NCBI RefSeq assembly: GCF_002811765.1
Contig: NZ_NPDR01000003.1
Location: 1-64,000, forward strand
Direction: 5' to 3'
DNA: 64,000 nt
DNA from: Leptospira saintgironsiae
Lineage (GTDB): Bacteria > Spirochaetota > Leptospiria > Leptospirales > Leptospiraceae
The position numbers and the translations under genes were made by a program. Below, in pieces: positions 26,835-36,732 of this stretch; position 1 is the first letter of the stretch, and every line of letters starts with the position of its first letter. Under the pieces are notes generated by a model. The model had not been told where the DNA came from and did no database searches. It saw only the letters and a program-made list of their open reading frames with translations.

Positions 26835-27602
26835 TTAAAGGCCAGCTGTCTTTTTCATTACTTTTCTAATAATAGATCGCGGCATGAATTGTCCTACTGG
26901 TTGAATTAAATTATAGGGGAAAAACTCTACAAGCCAGTGGACTTTTTTTTTGCGTGCAGCTTTCCAAATAACTTTCACAACATCTTGAACGGTAAGTTTA
27001 ATTCCTACTTTTTTAGAAACTGAAGAAGCACAGTTTTTCATCATTGGAGTATCAACGAAGTTGGGCATTATATCGCAAACATGAATATCGTGAGTTTCCC
27101 ATTCCAAATTCAATGCTTCAGTGAATCCTTTTACGAAAAATTTACTTCCGGAATACGTTGCCTCGAATGGAACACCATAGTGAGAAGCGGCAGAGCACAT
27201 ATTGATTACTTTAGAACTTTTTGTTTTTTGAAGAAAAGGAAACGCATGATAGCTACAATTAAGTATTCCTTTGACGTTAACATCAATGGTTTTTAATTGT
27301 TTCTCAAGAGGTATTGTTTCGAACGAATCCATCCAGGCAACTCCAGCATTGTTGAAGAGTATGTTTAATTTACTCCCGGAAGCCATACAAAATTTACTGA
27401 TATTCGTCGAAACTGAATTTGAATCGGTAACATCCATAGTCGAAATAAATATATTATTACCGTTGATTTCTTTTTCAAGATCTTCGAGTCCTTCTCTGTC
27501 GATATCGGCTGCACCAACGAACCATCCTTTAGAAGCAAAGTATAAGGCGGTCGCTCTTCCGATTCCTTTGGAAGCGCCTGTAATAAAAATGTTTTTTCTC
27601 AT
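26835..27602 (-). CDS. Short-chain dehydrogenase/reductase
   Basis: This is a 255-residue classical SDR. It has the NAD(P) motif TGASKGIG (8-15), NNAG near residue 88, a catalytic Ser region (INMCSAASHYG), and Tyr/Lys in YSGSK. The C-terminus is basic and hydrophobic (VEFFPYNLIQPVGQFMPRSI), as in SDRs that associate with membranes or act on lipids. It probably forms an operon with the hydrolase downstream. A 106-base divergent promoter region separates it from the AraC regulator at 27709, which likely controls it. Confidence 0.88.
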   Translation of the reverse strand: MRKNIFITGASKGIGRATALYFASKGWFVGAADIDREGLEDLEKEINGNNIFISTMDVTDSNSVSTNISKFCMASGSKLNILFNNAGVAWMDSFETIPLEKQLKTIDVNVKGILNCSYHAFPFLQKTKSSKVINMCSAASHYGVPFEATYSGSKFFVKGFTEALNLEWETHDIHVCDIMPNFVDTPMMKNCASSVSKKVGIKLTVQDVVKVIWKAARKKKVHWLVEFFPYNLIQPVGQFMPRSIIRKVMKKTAGL

Positions 27603-27708
27603 CTTCTCAGTTGATACATTATTTTGATTTTCAATAAACGAAAAAAAGGATATACGTATTCTTGTAAAAGGACAGATTGATTGTTAAAAGAGGACATGCT
27701 TAAATCGT

Positions 27709-28746
27709 ATGAAAACGTTGTTTACGAGCAGCAGATATTTGCCGCACTATAGAACCATAAATACGATCGCTCATATAACAAAATTTATGAAGCAGCTTGA
27801 TATCCCTATTGTTCAGGTACTTGAAGGTAGTGGCATTGAGCAAAGAGATCTTCGTGATCCAGATAGACGCATAAGAACAGAACAGGAGTTAAAGATATTA
27901 AGTAATATTCGTAATTTGTCAAGTGAGCCGGAAATTGGATTGAGGATAGGGCAAGAATATCATATTGGTGTACATGGAAATCTTGGAATAGCTGTAATGT
28001 TTTCTGACACTCTTGTCGAGGCCATCGCGCTGTGCTTACAATATGCAGAACTTACTTTAACTTATTTTCAATACGAATTGACAGTAAATAAAAATCTTGC
28101 ATATCTAAAGATGACAGAAGCTATCAAATTGGATGGACTGAGGCAGATGATTTGTGAAAGGGAATTTGCTTCTGTATACAGAATGATAAATGATGTTTAT
28201 GGAAAACCTCTCACTTTAAATAAAGTTTGTATAGCCTATCGTAAACCCGCATATTCATCTTTATATTCTAATTACTTCAAGTGTCCAATTGAATTTAATT
28301 CGAAGAGCCATATGTTTGTTTTTGATTCCAAGTACTTAAGTATGCAATTGCCCAAAGCGAATCCTTTGATGCGAGAGAAATATCAGGAGGAATGCCGTAA
28401 ATTATATACTAGGCTCAAAGATTTTGGGACAGTTGCTGAAAAAGTGTATAATGAGTTGGAATTTTATGAACTAAGCAAGGTTACTATGAGAGTAATAGCA
28501 GATAATATGCATATTTCTACGCGCACCCTGCGGCGTAATCTTGCTTGCGAAGGCACATCGTTTCAATCAATTCTTTTGGATGTTCTTAAAAAAAAGGCGA
28601 TTAATTATTTAATCCAAACTGATATTCCTATCGATCAGATTGCTGAAAATCTAGGATATAGTAATAGACCAAACTTTTATCATGCCTTCAAAAAGTGGAC
28701 GGGAGCTTCTCCAGCTGAATTTCGCAACCGTAATATTATTTCTTAG
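27709..28746 (+). CDS. AraC-family transcription regulator
   Basis: This 345-residue regulator has an N-terminal ligand-binding domain of the Arabinose_bd (OruR/ArgR-like) type (LDIPIVQVLEGSGIEQRDLRD, EPEIGLRIGQEYHIGVHGNLG). The C-terminal double HTH starts with VTMRVIADNMHISTRTLRRNL and continues with IAENLGYSNRPNFYHAFKKW and TGASPAEFR, the hallmark of AraC DNA-binding domains. It is transcribed away from the SDR-hydrolase pair, a usual arrangement for control of the divergent genes. Its ligand may be a fatty or amino acid derivative, which is a guess from related regulators. Confidence 0.9.
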   Translation: MKTLFTSSRYLPHYRTINTIAHITKFMKQLDIPIVQVLEGSGIEQRDLRDPDRRIRTEQELKILSNIRNLSSEPEIGLRIGQEYHIGVHGNLGIAVMFSDTLVEAIALCLQYAELTLTYFQYELTVNKNLAYLKMTEAIKLDGLRQMICEREFASVYRMINDVYGKPLTLNKVCIAYRKPAYSSLYSNYFKCPIEFNSKSHMFVFDSKYLSMQLPKANPLMREKYQEECRKLYTRLKDFGTVAEKVYNELEFYELSKVTMRVIADNMHISTRTLRRNLACEGTSFQSILLDVLKKKAINYLIQTDIPIDQIAENLGYSNRPNFYHAFKKWTGASPAEFRNRNIIS

Positions 28747-28768
28747 ATTCCATTGCCTTGATTGTGTA

Positions 28769-29551
28769 TTAAAAGCCGAACAATATCGGAGGGACAACTC
28801 TATCATAGATCCTTACTTCGTCTATGGTTACTTCTTGGGATCCACCGCCTAATGTACCGTATCCTAGAGTAATGGGAGTGCCTGATGTCCAAGGGGTCAT
28901 ATTCGGATTGTATACTTTAGAGTCTACAAGATCGTTTCCGACGTATAGGTTGGCCCTATTATTTGGAAGATCCCATGTGAGAGTTACATTATACCATAGA
29001 TCTTCTTGGTAAGCTCTGCAAGGGCTGAGATTGCTGACAACACCTGTACCTACGTTCGTACTATAGACTCTGATTTGTAAACATGATGAGTTATCCATTA
29101 GCTGGAATCCTAAGCCATCTCCTGCACCAAAAATAACTCCCGGTGAGGGTTTGAATTTTCCTTTTACCCAGGCGCTGAAAGTAAAAGACGCAGTCCCAGT
29201 TAAGATAGGTTCTCCTGCAGGATCGGAATTATGCCATGAATCTATACCGTCATACGAGTATGCGCCGTTTGGTAAATTGTTGTGGTCAATAGTAAGAATG
29301 GGTCCTACAGTTCCAAATGCAGTTAGATGTAATGTCCCGACTCTATCGTTTGCGTCCCCATCTAAGGGCCAATAATGGATTAAGCCAACATTCATAGCGC
29401 CTACGATTGATTTCGCAATACTCTCCTGGCGATTATCTTCGTTTGTTGACTGAAGTGCATTCAAAAAGAGAACCGTCCCGCAATTTTGAGTGCTTAGGAT
29501 TACGAGCAATAATAAGAGAAGTGGATAAGAGCGGACGTTAGGCATGATCAT
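28769..29551 (-). CDS. LamG-domain lipoprotein
   Basis: This protein (260 residues from the ATG at 29551) begins with a lipoprotein signal peptide (YPLLLLLLVILSTQNC, Cys likely lipidated). It then has a concanavalin/LamG-like domain: LIHYWPLDGDANDRVG, FTFSAWVKG, WYNVTLTWDLPNNRANLYV and a final VTIDEVRIYDRVV. Such laminin-G-like lipoproteins are frequent in Leptospira and are thought to face the outside or the periplasm. Ligand is unknown. The start is moved from an upstream TTG because ATG codons lie closer to the signal peptide. Confidence 0.75.
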   Translation of the reverse strand: MIMPNVRSYPLLLLLLVILSTQNCGTVLFLNALQSTNEDNRQESIAKSIVGAMNVGLIHYWPLDGDANDRVGTLHLTAFGTVGPILTIDHNNLPNGAYSYDGIDSWHNSDPAGEPILTGTASFTFSAWVKGKFKPSPGVIFGAGDGLGFQLMDNSSCLQIRVYSTNVGTGVVSNLSPCRAYQEDLWYNVTLTWDLPNNRANLYVGNDLVDSKVYNPNMTPWTSGTPITLGYGTLGGGSQEVTIDEVRIYDRVVPPILFGF

Positions 29552-29699
29552 ATTCCAAATTCTGACCAATAGTCATAGGAATACAAATGCAACGCAATCA
29601 ATATAGAAAAGGAAACAGTATATGTATTTGTAATATGAATGAATTATTAGAATATATACTTGAACATCCCCAATAGAATTTGTGATATTAAATAGGTAA

Positions 29700-29795
29700 T
29701 TACAGTTTTTGGCTCTGAGCCCATAAGATCAGGGAAGCTATGACCAATGTAAAATAACCAAAACCAAGCAGGTAGTGTTGGAATTTTAATACCTG
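29700..29795 (-). pseudogene. 3' relic of a second TauE/SafE gene
   Basis: After an in-frame TAG the minus strand reads QVLKFQHYLLGFGYFTLVIA and SLILWAQSQKL, then stops. This matches the end of the TauE pseudogene (ERYLKSGFGYLVLIIASLIL and WDQGGRL). The DNA 29720-29766 is 41/47 identical to 24258-24304. Nothing upstream is conserved. The rest of 29570-29846 shows no gene. Confidence 0.75.
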
Positions 29796-29846
29796 CTACT
29801 TTTTGAGAGTAATTGTTGATCTATGATAAAAATATTCTGAATCGTT

Positions 29847-32372
29847 TTATCTTTCTTTTTTATAAAAGAAAGATTTTGCGAATTCCGCAGAGCCTATATA
29901 GAGAACTATTATTCCGAGTAAGTAACCATAGAAAATCAATGGTAAATGACCAAAGCCGAATGTTTTTGCTAAAGGAAGATAGGGGATTGCAAATACGAAA
30001 CCAATGCAGGCTAAGGTAGCACCTAAAAGTAATTTTCCTGTTTTACTTCGGTAAAATACGTTTTTAGTACGGATCACGAGTACGATCAGACTTGCAGAAA
30101 CCACCGATTCTATAAACCATCCGGTTTGGAATTGGGTCTCGTTCGCCCCGAGTCCGAATAATAATAAGCCGAATGTAGCGTAATCGAAAAGAGAACTTAA
30201 GAAACCAAATACGAGCATGAATCTTCCAATAAATTTAATATCCCATTTACGTGGACGGACGATCCAATCTTTATCTACTTCATCGGACGCGATTGTCATT
30301 TCGGGTAGATCAGTTAATAAATTCGTCAATAAGATCTGCTTTGGAAGGAGAGGAAGATAAGTTAAGAATGCAGAAGCTCCTGCCACACTGAACATATTTC
30401 CAAAATTTGCACTGGTCGCCATGAATACATACTTTAGAGTATTTGCAAACGTTATGCGTCCCTCTTTGACCCCATCCAGTAAGACTGCCAAATTTTTTTC
30501 TAATAATACAATATCTGCTGCTTCTTTTGCTACATCTACAGCAGAGTCAACGGATATTCCCACATCCGCAGAGTGAAGTGCAGAGGCGTCGTTAATCCCG
30601 TCTCCAATATATCCAACCACATGGCCCGCTTTTTTTAGAGCTAATATGATCCTTTGTTTTTGATTCGGTTCGATCTCTGCAAATACGTCCGTTTCTTCTG
30701 CTTTTACTCTTAAGGCTTCTTCTCCGATACTTTGTAGTTCTTCTCCTGTAAGTATATTTGAACTGGAAATCCCAACCGACTTGGCAACTTGTTTCGCGAT
30801 CCATCTATTATCGCCAGTAATCATTTTTAGACGAATTCCCAAATCACCTAAATTACGGACCGTGTCTTGGATACCTACTTTTGCTGAATCTGAAAAAGCT
30901 ACAAATCCTAAGAACACCATTGAAGATTCAATTTTATAGTCTACCGGATCGTTATCATTCAGTTCTTTAATGGAGATCCCGATCGTGCGATATCCTTGCT
31001 GGCTGAATGTTTCATAAACTTTTTGGATGGATTCAGTTACTTCTGCAATAGGTTGTATTCTTCCTTCAGAATCTAAATAACGATCGCAAGTTTCTAATAA
31101 TGGAGTACAAGCTCCCTTGCAGATTGCTTTACGTTTTCCATCTATCTCTGCAATTATTGTGATCCTTTTTCTATGAAAATCATAAGAGAGTTCTCCAGAT
31201 TTAGGGATCGTCTCAGAAGAGATTGGGTATGCTTTGCTAATTGCCAGATCCATTGGGTTTTGGAAACCGCTTTGCAAGTTGGAATTGATAGATGCGAATT
31301 TTAATACATCTTGGTTTTGATTTCCGTTTGGATCTACACTTGTATGTACTTGGATGACTCCTTCTGTCAAAGTTCCCGTTTTATCTGAACAGAGTACATC
31401 CATACTTCCGAAGTTTTCAATTGAGTTCAGACGCTTTACGATTACCTTTTTCTGGCTCATTTGTTTGGCGCCTTTAGCCAAGTTTATATTTATGATTGCA
31501 GGTAATAGTTGAGGTGTAAGTCCAACAGCAATTGCTAACGCAAATAGAAATGAATCTAAGATTGGTTTTTCTAATAGTATGTTGATCCCTAAGATTACTA
31601 GTACTAAGCCCAATGTGATTTCAAGTAGAAGGTTACCAAATTTACGGATCCCTTTTTCGAAATCAGTTTCAGGCTTTCTTTCGTTCAATCGTTTATAGAT
31701 TTCTCCGAATTGTGTATTTTTTCCCGTAGCATAGATTAGGGCTAAACCAGAACCGCTGACTACATGAGAACCCATATATAATAAGTTCGATCGTTTTGAT
31801 AATGTAGTTTCTTCGGGTAATGAGCCTATGGTTTTTTCCACCGGAAAAGTTTCTCCAGTAAACGCAGCTTCATCCAAAAACAAACGATCTGAATCTATAA
31901 GATAAGCATCTGCGGGTATGATATCTCCGACTCTCAATCGGATCAAATCTCCTGGCACCAAGGATTGGGAATCCAGTTCTGATTCCATATTATCTCGAAT
32001 CGCAGCCGAGTTTAATCTGACCATGGACAATAAAGAATGTAGTGAATCGCTTGCGCTTTTTTCCTGCCAGTAACCCAGGATACTACTCAATAAAACGATA
32101 CACTGGATTATGATCCCATCGGTAGGGTCGCTTAAAAACCAGGACAAGGCAGATGCAAAAAGTAGGATGATAGTGATTGGATTTGCAAATTGTCTTAGGA
32201 ATAAAACAATCCCTGTGACCTTCTGGCTGGATCCGAAATTATTTTTCCCGTAGGTTCCCAATCGTTTTTTGGCTTCGGATTCACTGAGGCCATTCGGTCC
32301 GGAGCCAATTTCAGAGAACATCCGCTCTGAGGTATAAGTCCAGTAATTGGGCGGGGTTTTCCGGGATTCCAT
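29847..32372 (-). CDS. mgtA: Mg2+-importing P-type ATPase (MgtA/B-like)
   Basis: This 841-residue P-type ATPase has an actuator TGE (172-174), phosphorylation Asp330 in SDKTGTLTEG, and TGDN in the P-domain. The hinge GDGINDASALHSADVGI and a membrane motif VGLTPQLLPAIININLAKGA characterise P3B magnesium ATPases such as MgtA (GLTPEMLP). Ten membrane segments are expected, and the full length agrees with the family. No sodium- or calcium-type signatures are seen. It is a single gene on this strand; a TauE relic lies behind it. No Mg-sensing leader could be recognised upstream. Symbol by family, not orthology. Confidence 0.88.
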   Translation of the reverse strand: MESRKTPPNYWTYTSERMFSEIGSGPNGLSESEAKKRLGTYGKNNFGSSQKVTGIVLFLRQFANPITIILLFASALSWFLSDPTDGIIIQCIVLLSSILGYWQEKSASDSLHSLLSMVRLNSAAIRDNMESELDSQSLVPGDLIRLRVGDIIPADAYLIDSDRLFLDEAAFTGETFPVEKTIGSLPEETTLSKRSNLLYMGSHVVSGSGLALIYATGKNTQFGEIYKRLNERKPETDFEKGIRKFGNLLLEITLGLVLVILGINILLEKPILDSFLFALAIAVGLTPQLLPAIININLAKGAKQMSQKKVIVKRLNSIENFGSMDVLCSDKTGTLTEGVIQVHTSVDPNGNQNQDVLKFASINSNLQSGFQNPMDLAISKAYPISSETIPKSGELSYDFHRKRITIIAEIDGKRKAICKGACTPLLETCDRYLDSEGRIQPIAEVTESIQKVYETFSQQGYRTIGISIKELNDNDPVDYKIESSMVFLGFVAFSDSAKVGIQDTVRNLGDLGIRLKMITGDNRWIAKQVAKSVGISSSNILTGEELQSIGEEALRVKAEETDVFAEIEPNQKQRIILALKKAGHVVGYIGDGINDASALHSADVGISVDSAVDVAKEAADIVLLEKNLAVLLDGVKEGRITFANTLKYVFMATSANFGNMFSVAGASAFLTYLPLLPKQILLTNLLTDLPEMTIASDEVDKDWIVRPRKWDIKFIGRFMLVFGFLSSLFDYATFGLLLFGLGANETQFQTGWFIESVVSASLIVLVIRTKNVFYRSKTGKLLLGATLACIGFVFAIPYLPLAKTFGFGHLPLIFYGYLLGIIVLYIGSAEFAKSFFYKKER

Positions 32373-32469
32373 TCTCTTAGGTTGAGATCCCTGGATTCGT
32401 AGAAAAGTACTAATTCATTAGTAAAAACCTCCTCCGCCAGAAGTACCGGCGGAGAAAGTTTGATATTTA

Positions 32470-34758
32470 TTATCTATTTTGAATGGTTACATTCTCAGTC
32501 TTCACATAAGAAGTATCAAACCACCAAGCGCGAACTTCCATAGGACGATCTGCTTTTTCTGGTGCTATATTGAAATCTAATGAGAAGTTTGTGTATTGGC
32601 CTGGACCAACAAACTCGTTTCTGTAGACATCTCTTCTTGCCAATACTTCTTGGCCGTCATAAACATCTATAGTAACGATCTTATCGTTATTCGCGTTAGT
32701 AACATCTACTAACATGCGGAATACTGCTCGTTTATTACCAGTTCCCCAACGACCTCTGTCATACGGACCATAGATAATATGATCTGCCCAATGATCAGCT
32801 GTAGTAACAACCCAAGCATCACCTTCTGCGAAACCAGTGCGGTGAGAAAGATTTTTTGCCTTATATACTAAAGGTAATTCTCCGCTCAATGGAGAAGAAC
32901 AACAAAGTAATGCAGCTCCTCCTCCGTCTCTTTGAGCAACCCCAGCTACGTATTCGGTGTCAGCACACTGGCCTTTATAAGAACCTGGAGCCCAGTCTCC
33001 TCCACGCTGAGAAGAACGACTGTCTCCTCTGTCGAACCAGATAGTGCGGCAAGAGTTCGCAAGAGGGACCTTACTATGAGCACAAAGGATACCACTTGTT
33101 CCCCAAGAGTGTTTAGTCGCTCCTGCAACATAGTAGTCGTTAGGACATTCGTATTTTGTAAATCCGCCTGCCCAATCTCCTGTGCCATGGTAACGAGTGT
33201 TAGTCTCGTATACTGCTTGAACGTTGATCGCGCGGTCAGCATGCCAAAGTTTTCCGTATTTTGTATCACTACAAAGTGCTCTTTGGTCGCGGCTTAGACC
33301 TAATAGACGTTCTCCATCAGGACAAGTTCCTTTGTTTGCGCCTGATAACCAATCGTTGTCGATTGTACTTACGTTATCGTCTACACCATTAAAACCGATC
33401 TTAGTCAAATGATCTACATAAGCAACAGATCCAGTTTTACCATTGGATGCAAGAAGGCGATCCATATGTTCATCACGCCAGTTGCCTCTTTTGGTTTGGG
33501 ACCAATCAGAAGTTACAAGTCCCCATTCGTCTTCTCCGTTTAGAGGCCAGAATGCAAAATCAAGATCCTTTTCGATTAAATAATCCACAAGTCTTTTGAG
33601 CCATTCTCTATCCGCAGGATTTGTTTCTCCTGGAGAAGCTCCGAATTCACTTACCCAAACAGGAGCAGTCGTAACTGCATCTGGATCAGTTACATATCCC
33701 CATTCGTCAGTGATAGTGTTGCGGAAAGTATTTAAATCCATATCCTTGTATTTGATATTTCCGCCGGATGTTGCATCATCACCGTTATGTTTAGGTCCGA
33801 TAAATCCATAGTTATGAGCTGCATAAACAAGTTTGTTTACATTACGAATATGGACTTGAAGATCTCTAACAGGTTTTAGGTGAGGACGTTCTCCTGAACC
33901 TAAGATTGGGATCGCTCCCCACCAGTTGATACCTTCTACAACGATTACCATATCTGGGTTTGCACGTAAGATATCATTTCCTGCTTCGCCCGCAGCCTTA
34001 CGCCAATCGTCTATATTATTCCAACCCCAGTTTGGGCTATTAGGTAAATGAGTATCGTTAAAACGTTGGGTACGGACTTCGTTTCTGAGATCCGCAGCAG
34101 CGACTAACTTATTATTCTTATAACGATTTACTAAGAAAACCCAATCTGCTTTCCACATTTCAGGAGTTTGGTTATAAGCGAAGGAAGATCCTGTATGATA
34201 CCATTGACCATTATAATCGAATCCACAGCACCATTCTGAGAAAGTAGTATGGTTATTTAAAACAACAACGATCCCTGCAGCAGTTAAAGCAGCCACAGTT
34301 TCATCATAGATCTGTAATGCTGTCTTGCCGAAAAATTGTGGGTTAGCCGCCACATATTGGTCCGGAACGATATTCGTATCATGGAGCATTATATTGGAAA
34401 AAGGCAATCGAACCGAGTTGAAGCCCCATTCCTGGATCAAAGAAATAATATGAGAGATGGGTTGTTTATCCAAGCCTCCTACTACCTGACGAGTATCACT
34501 CGCTCCATACCAGTTCACCGCTTTCAATTTGAAACGGTTATTATTCGAATCCACGATATATCTTCCGTTTGTACTCAGCGGTACAACCGGAGGATTAGTG
34601 GCCACTACAAAAGCTCTCACGGAGTTGTATGTGGACTTCGCCGATTTAGAAAGTGAGAACGGTAAATACGCTTGGTCTGTTTCAGGGGAACAACTCGCCA
34701 ATATAGCAAAGACCACCGAAACAGAACAAAAAATTTTCATTTTCCTTCTGTTAAACAT
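32470..34758 (-). CDS. Glycoside hydrolase family 5-like lipoprotein
   Basis: From the ATG at 34758, which follows GGAGAG, the protein has 762 residues. The signal peptide ends in VFAILASC, a lipobox, so it is probably a surface or periplasmic lipoprotein. The catalytic part (about 45-420) is GH5-like. It has FKLKAVNWYGASDTRQVVGG, FNSVRLPFSNIML, acid/base Glu in DLRNEVRTQ, Tyr/His in VYAAHNYGF, and nucleophile Glu in PVWVSEFGAS. This architecture acts on beta-glucans, mannans or cellulose. Behind it are Cys-rich repeats (CPDGERLLGLSRDQRALC, CPNDYYVAGATKHSW), then a beta-sandwich-like C-terminal domain that may bind carbohydrate. The exact substrate cannot be told. Confidence 0.8.
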   Translation of the reverse strand: MFNRRKMKIFCSVSVVFAILASCSPETDQAYLPFSLSKSAKSTYNSVRAFVVATNPPVVPLSTNGRYIVDSNNNRFKLKAVNWYGASDTRQVVGGLDKQPISHIISLIQEWGFNSVRLPFSNIMLHDTNIVPDQYVAANPQFFGKTALQIYDETVAALTAAGIVVVLNNHTTFSEWCCGFDYNGQWYHTGSSFAYNQTPEMWKADWVFLVNRYKNNKLVAAADLRNEVRTQRFNDTHLPNSPNWGWNNIDDWRKAAGEAGNDILRANPDMVIVVEGINWWGAIPILGSGERPHLKPVRDLQVHIRNVNKLVYAAHNYGFIGPKHNGDDATSGGNIKYKDMDLNTFRNTITDEWGYVTDPDAVTTAPVWVSEFGASPGETNPADREWLKRLVDYLIEKDLDFAFWPLNGEDEWGLVTSDWSQTKRGNWRDEHMDRLLASNGKTGSVAYVDHLTKIGFNGVDDNVSTIDNDWLSGANKGTCPDGERLLGLSRDQRALCSDTKYGKLWHADRAINVQAVYETNTRYHGTGDWAGGFTKYECPNDYYVAGATKHSWGTSGILCAHSKVPLANSCRTIWFDRGDSRSSQRGGDWAPGSYKGQCADTEYVAGVAQRDGGGAALLCCSSPLSGELPLVYKAKNLSHRTGFAEGDAWVVTTADHWADHIIYGPYDRGRWGTGNKRAVFRMLVDVTNANNDKIVTIDVYDGQEVLARRDVYRNEFVGPGQYTNFSLDFNIAPEKADRPMEVRAWWFDTSYVKTENVTIQNR

Positions 34759-35008
34759 TTTGAATTCTCTCCATTGAATTCCCAATCAATCACGGATTGT
34801 TTTTATATATGTGTGGGAGATATTAAACAGGGCATACTTATATACCGTTTATTTTTCTCCAAGATTCTATTTGATATCCGAAGTTTTTTCTTTTTAAAGC
34901 GTTCGTTATGATAAAAAATATTGAACGAACAGTCCATATATTTAAAATCCGTATATTACGAAATGTTTATTATATTATGAATATATAATATAGTATTTGT
35001 ATATCTTA
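34759..35008. other. AT-rich intergenic with inverted repeat
   Basis: This gap, upstream of the GH5 gene, has no gene. It contains GTTCGTT at 34901-34907 and AACGAAC at 34924-34930, arms of a 7-bp inverted repeat separated by 16 bases. The spacing could suit a TetR-type dimer pair, and the repeat is about 143 bases before the GH5 start. The remaining part (ATATATAATATAGT and similar) is almost pure A+T. Confidence 0.4.
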
Positions 35009-35110
35009 GGGCGCCTTCTCGCTTTCGCTCGAACCGGGCTATCCGCTTGTATCTGCGCCTCACCACTCGTGTTGCGGCGCAGTATACCGCTGCTATCCCT
35101 GGCGCGGTGA
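35009..35110. repeat. GC-rich non-coding element
   Basis: From GGCGCC at 35009 to about GGCGCGGTG at 35100-35108 the base composition jumps sharply to high GC between AT-rich flanks. It includes CTCGCTTTCGCTCGAACCGG and CTCACCACTCGTGTTGCGGC. It ends exactly where the decayed dehydrogenase loses its C-terminus. I believe such elements recur in Leptospira genomes, but the copy number cannot be checked here. Confidence 0.5.
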
Positions 35111-35111
35111 A

Positions 35112-35689
35112 GATTCACAAAGGATCTGTATCTTCCCGTCCGTCATATTCTGGCTGTAATATGCATAAGGTGGATCCTTGGGGCATGGAGCGGATAAGTG
35201 TTAAAGGCATCTCTCCTCCGATACAATCGAAACCGTACGTGCAGTTGATATCCTTACAAAGTTCTATAAGTTGTTTTTCAAAATCAGGATCGGATTGGTT
35301 TAATACGTAGGAAGCCCCTTCTTCTTTGCAGATTTCTTTCTGTTCTTCTCTGCGTACAATTGCAATACTCTTCAACCCGTATTTACCGGCTGCTCTCATT
35401 GTCATTCTAGCAACTGCACCTGCTGCTGCAGTGATAAAGAAATATTTGGAACCGGAGGCCTTGGCCCATCTTGCCATGCCTATACGTGTGATAGGATTTG
35501 CTACAGAAGATGCAGCTTCTTGAAATTTTACATCATTAGGTAGTACAATTAATTTTAATGCATCTGCTAAAACATACTCCCGCAAAGAGCCCGTTTTTAG
35601 TATAGAAGGCGACTCTTTTTCCAAGTCTCATTCTTCCAACGAGCGATTTGGCGGACAGCCTTCATTTTTCTGGGAAGAGTATTTTTCAT
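35112..35689 (-). pseudogene. Decayed zinc-type alcohol dehydrogenase/quinone reductase
   Basis: The remnant begins MKNTLPRKMKAVRQIA at 35689, its ATGA overlapping the stop of the VOC gene, a start typical of medium-chain dehydrogenases. About 100 residues are then missing. GKRVAFYTKNG resumes in one frame, and REYVLADALKLIVLPNDVKF, ITAAAGAVARMTMRAAGKYG and NCTYGFDCIGG follow in another. The catalytic zinc-binding N-terminal half is lost. The C-terminus is cut by the GC-rich element. A deletion, at least one frameshift and a 3' truncation all indicate a dead gene once co-transcribed with the VOC gene. Confidence 0.75.
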
Positions 35690-36732
35690 GGATTGGTTTT
35701 TTCAGAGTTTAATTTTTGGGAGGATAGAAGGATAAGATTCCCTTCTGGATCTTTAAGTATTGCAGTATTACCTTTCTCATCTAATAAGATTCCACCTTCC
35801 TGCAATATTTTGTTTACTGATGATCTTAAATTGAATACTCGGAATCCCACTGCAATTCTACCTGTATCAGATTTATCTAATGGACCATTATTACTGAAAT
35901 TATTATAAGTGAATATCTCGAATGTAGGTCCTCCTTCCTCATATCCGGGGAGGGGAAGATGGCGGCCTTTGATCTCTATTCCTTGGATGCCAGTTAGGTT
36001 TTCTATAAAGTCTCCTTTATAATCTCTTTCGAAGCCTGTAGCATTTGCCGTGAATACCTTGCCATAAAATGAAAGGGTCTTGGTCCAATCCTTAGAATTG
36101 ATATTTACATGAAGAAATCTGATCTTATCGATTCCTGGTGGATCTAGTTTTAAGCGAGTTCTTATTAAGGAATTTAAACTTCGGAAGATAGTGCTTGGGT
36201 TAAGAGGAGTTGGGAATGGAATATGGATCTCAAATATATTACCATCAGGATCTCTTCCATAGATTGCAGGAACTTTTTGCAAATCCTCGAAACGGCTATC
36301 TATCTTTCCCCCGTTCTTTTGGATTATTTGAATGAGACCTGGAACATTGTCCGTTTCAAAACAGATATGAGCGTAACCCAGATCGTTTGCAGCAGACGTT
36401 CCGTGATTCGATTTCTCAGATTTTAATATAGTAAATATTGGTCCTTCTTCTTGGTAATCAGGAGTTCTGAGACTAATGACAGAAGAGAGTGGATCTCCTA
36501 GGGCCCAGTCCGACTTCTTCTCTGTTTCTTTAGCCTTGAATACATTCTTGTAAAAATCAGCAAGACGTTTTGGATCGGAACTCCTGAAAATTACAGTCTC
36601 AAAGGAAAGATTCGAATTTGGGATCCTTTTGTATACATGGGGAGAAGGAGTTAAGATCCACCATATAGTAGTCAGGAAAAATACAGAAAATAGAACGATC
36701 AGAAACTTCTTCATGTATACCAAGGATAACAT
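35686..36732 (-). CDS. Two-domain VOC/glyoxalase-fold protein
   Basis: This 348-residue protein has an N-terminal membrane segment (FLIVLFSVFFLTTIWWILTP), then two vicinal-oxygen-chelate modules. The first has FETVIFRSSDPKRLADFYKN, DLGYAHICFETDNVPGL and AIYGRDPDGNIFEIHIP. The second has FLHVNINSKDWTKTLSFYGK, GRIAVGFRVFNL and AILKDPEGNLILL. His and Glu residues expected for metal binding are seen in the first module (HICFE, EIH) and partly in the second. Enzyme or binding role is unknown. It was probably in operon with the dehydrogenase that is now decayed. A start at 36714 (MKKFLIV) is also possible. Confidence 0.75.
   Translation of the reverse strand: MLSLVYMKKFLIVLFSVFFLTTIWWILTPSPHVYKRIPNSNLSFETVIFRSSDPKRLADFYKNVFKAKETEKKSDWALGDPLSSVISLRTPDYQEEGPIFTILKSEKSNHGTSAANDLGYAHICFETDNVPGLIQIIQKNGGKIDSRFEDLQKVPAIYGRDPDGNIFEIHIPFPTPLNPSTIFRSLNSLIRTRLKLDPPGIDKIRFLHVNINSKDWTKTLSFYGKVFTANATGFERDYKGDFIENLTGIQGIEIKGRHLPLPGYEEGGPTFEIFTYNNFSNNGPLDKSDTGRIAVGFRVFNLRSSVNKILQEGGILLDEKGNTAILKDPEGNLILLSSQKLNSEKTNP

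Noticed and set aside
32856..33412. Plus- and minus-strand open frames in the GH5 gene
   Set aside because: The GH5 frame continues through with Cys-rich repeats and a C-terminal domain; the others are without support.
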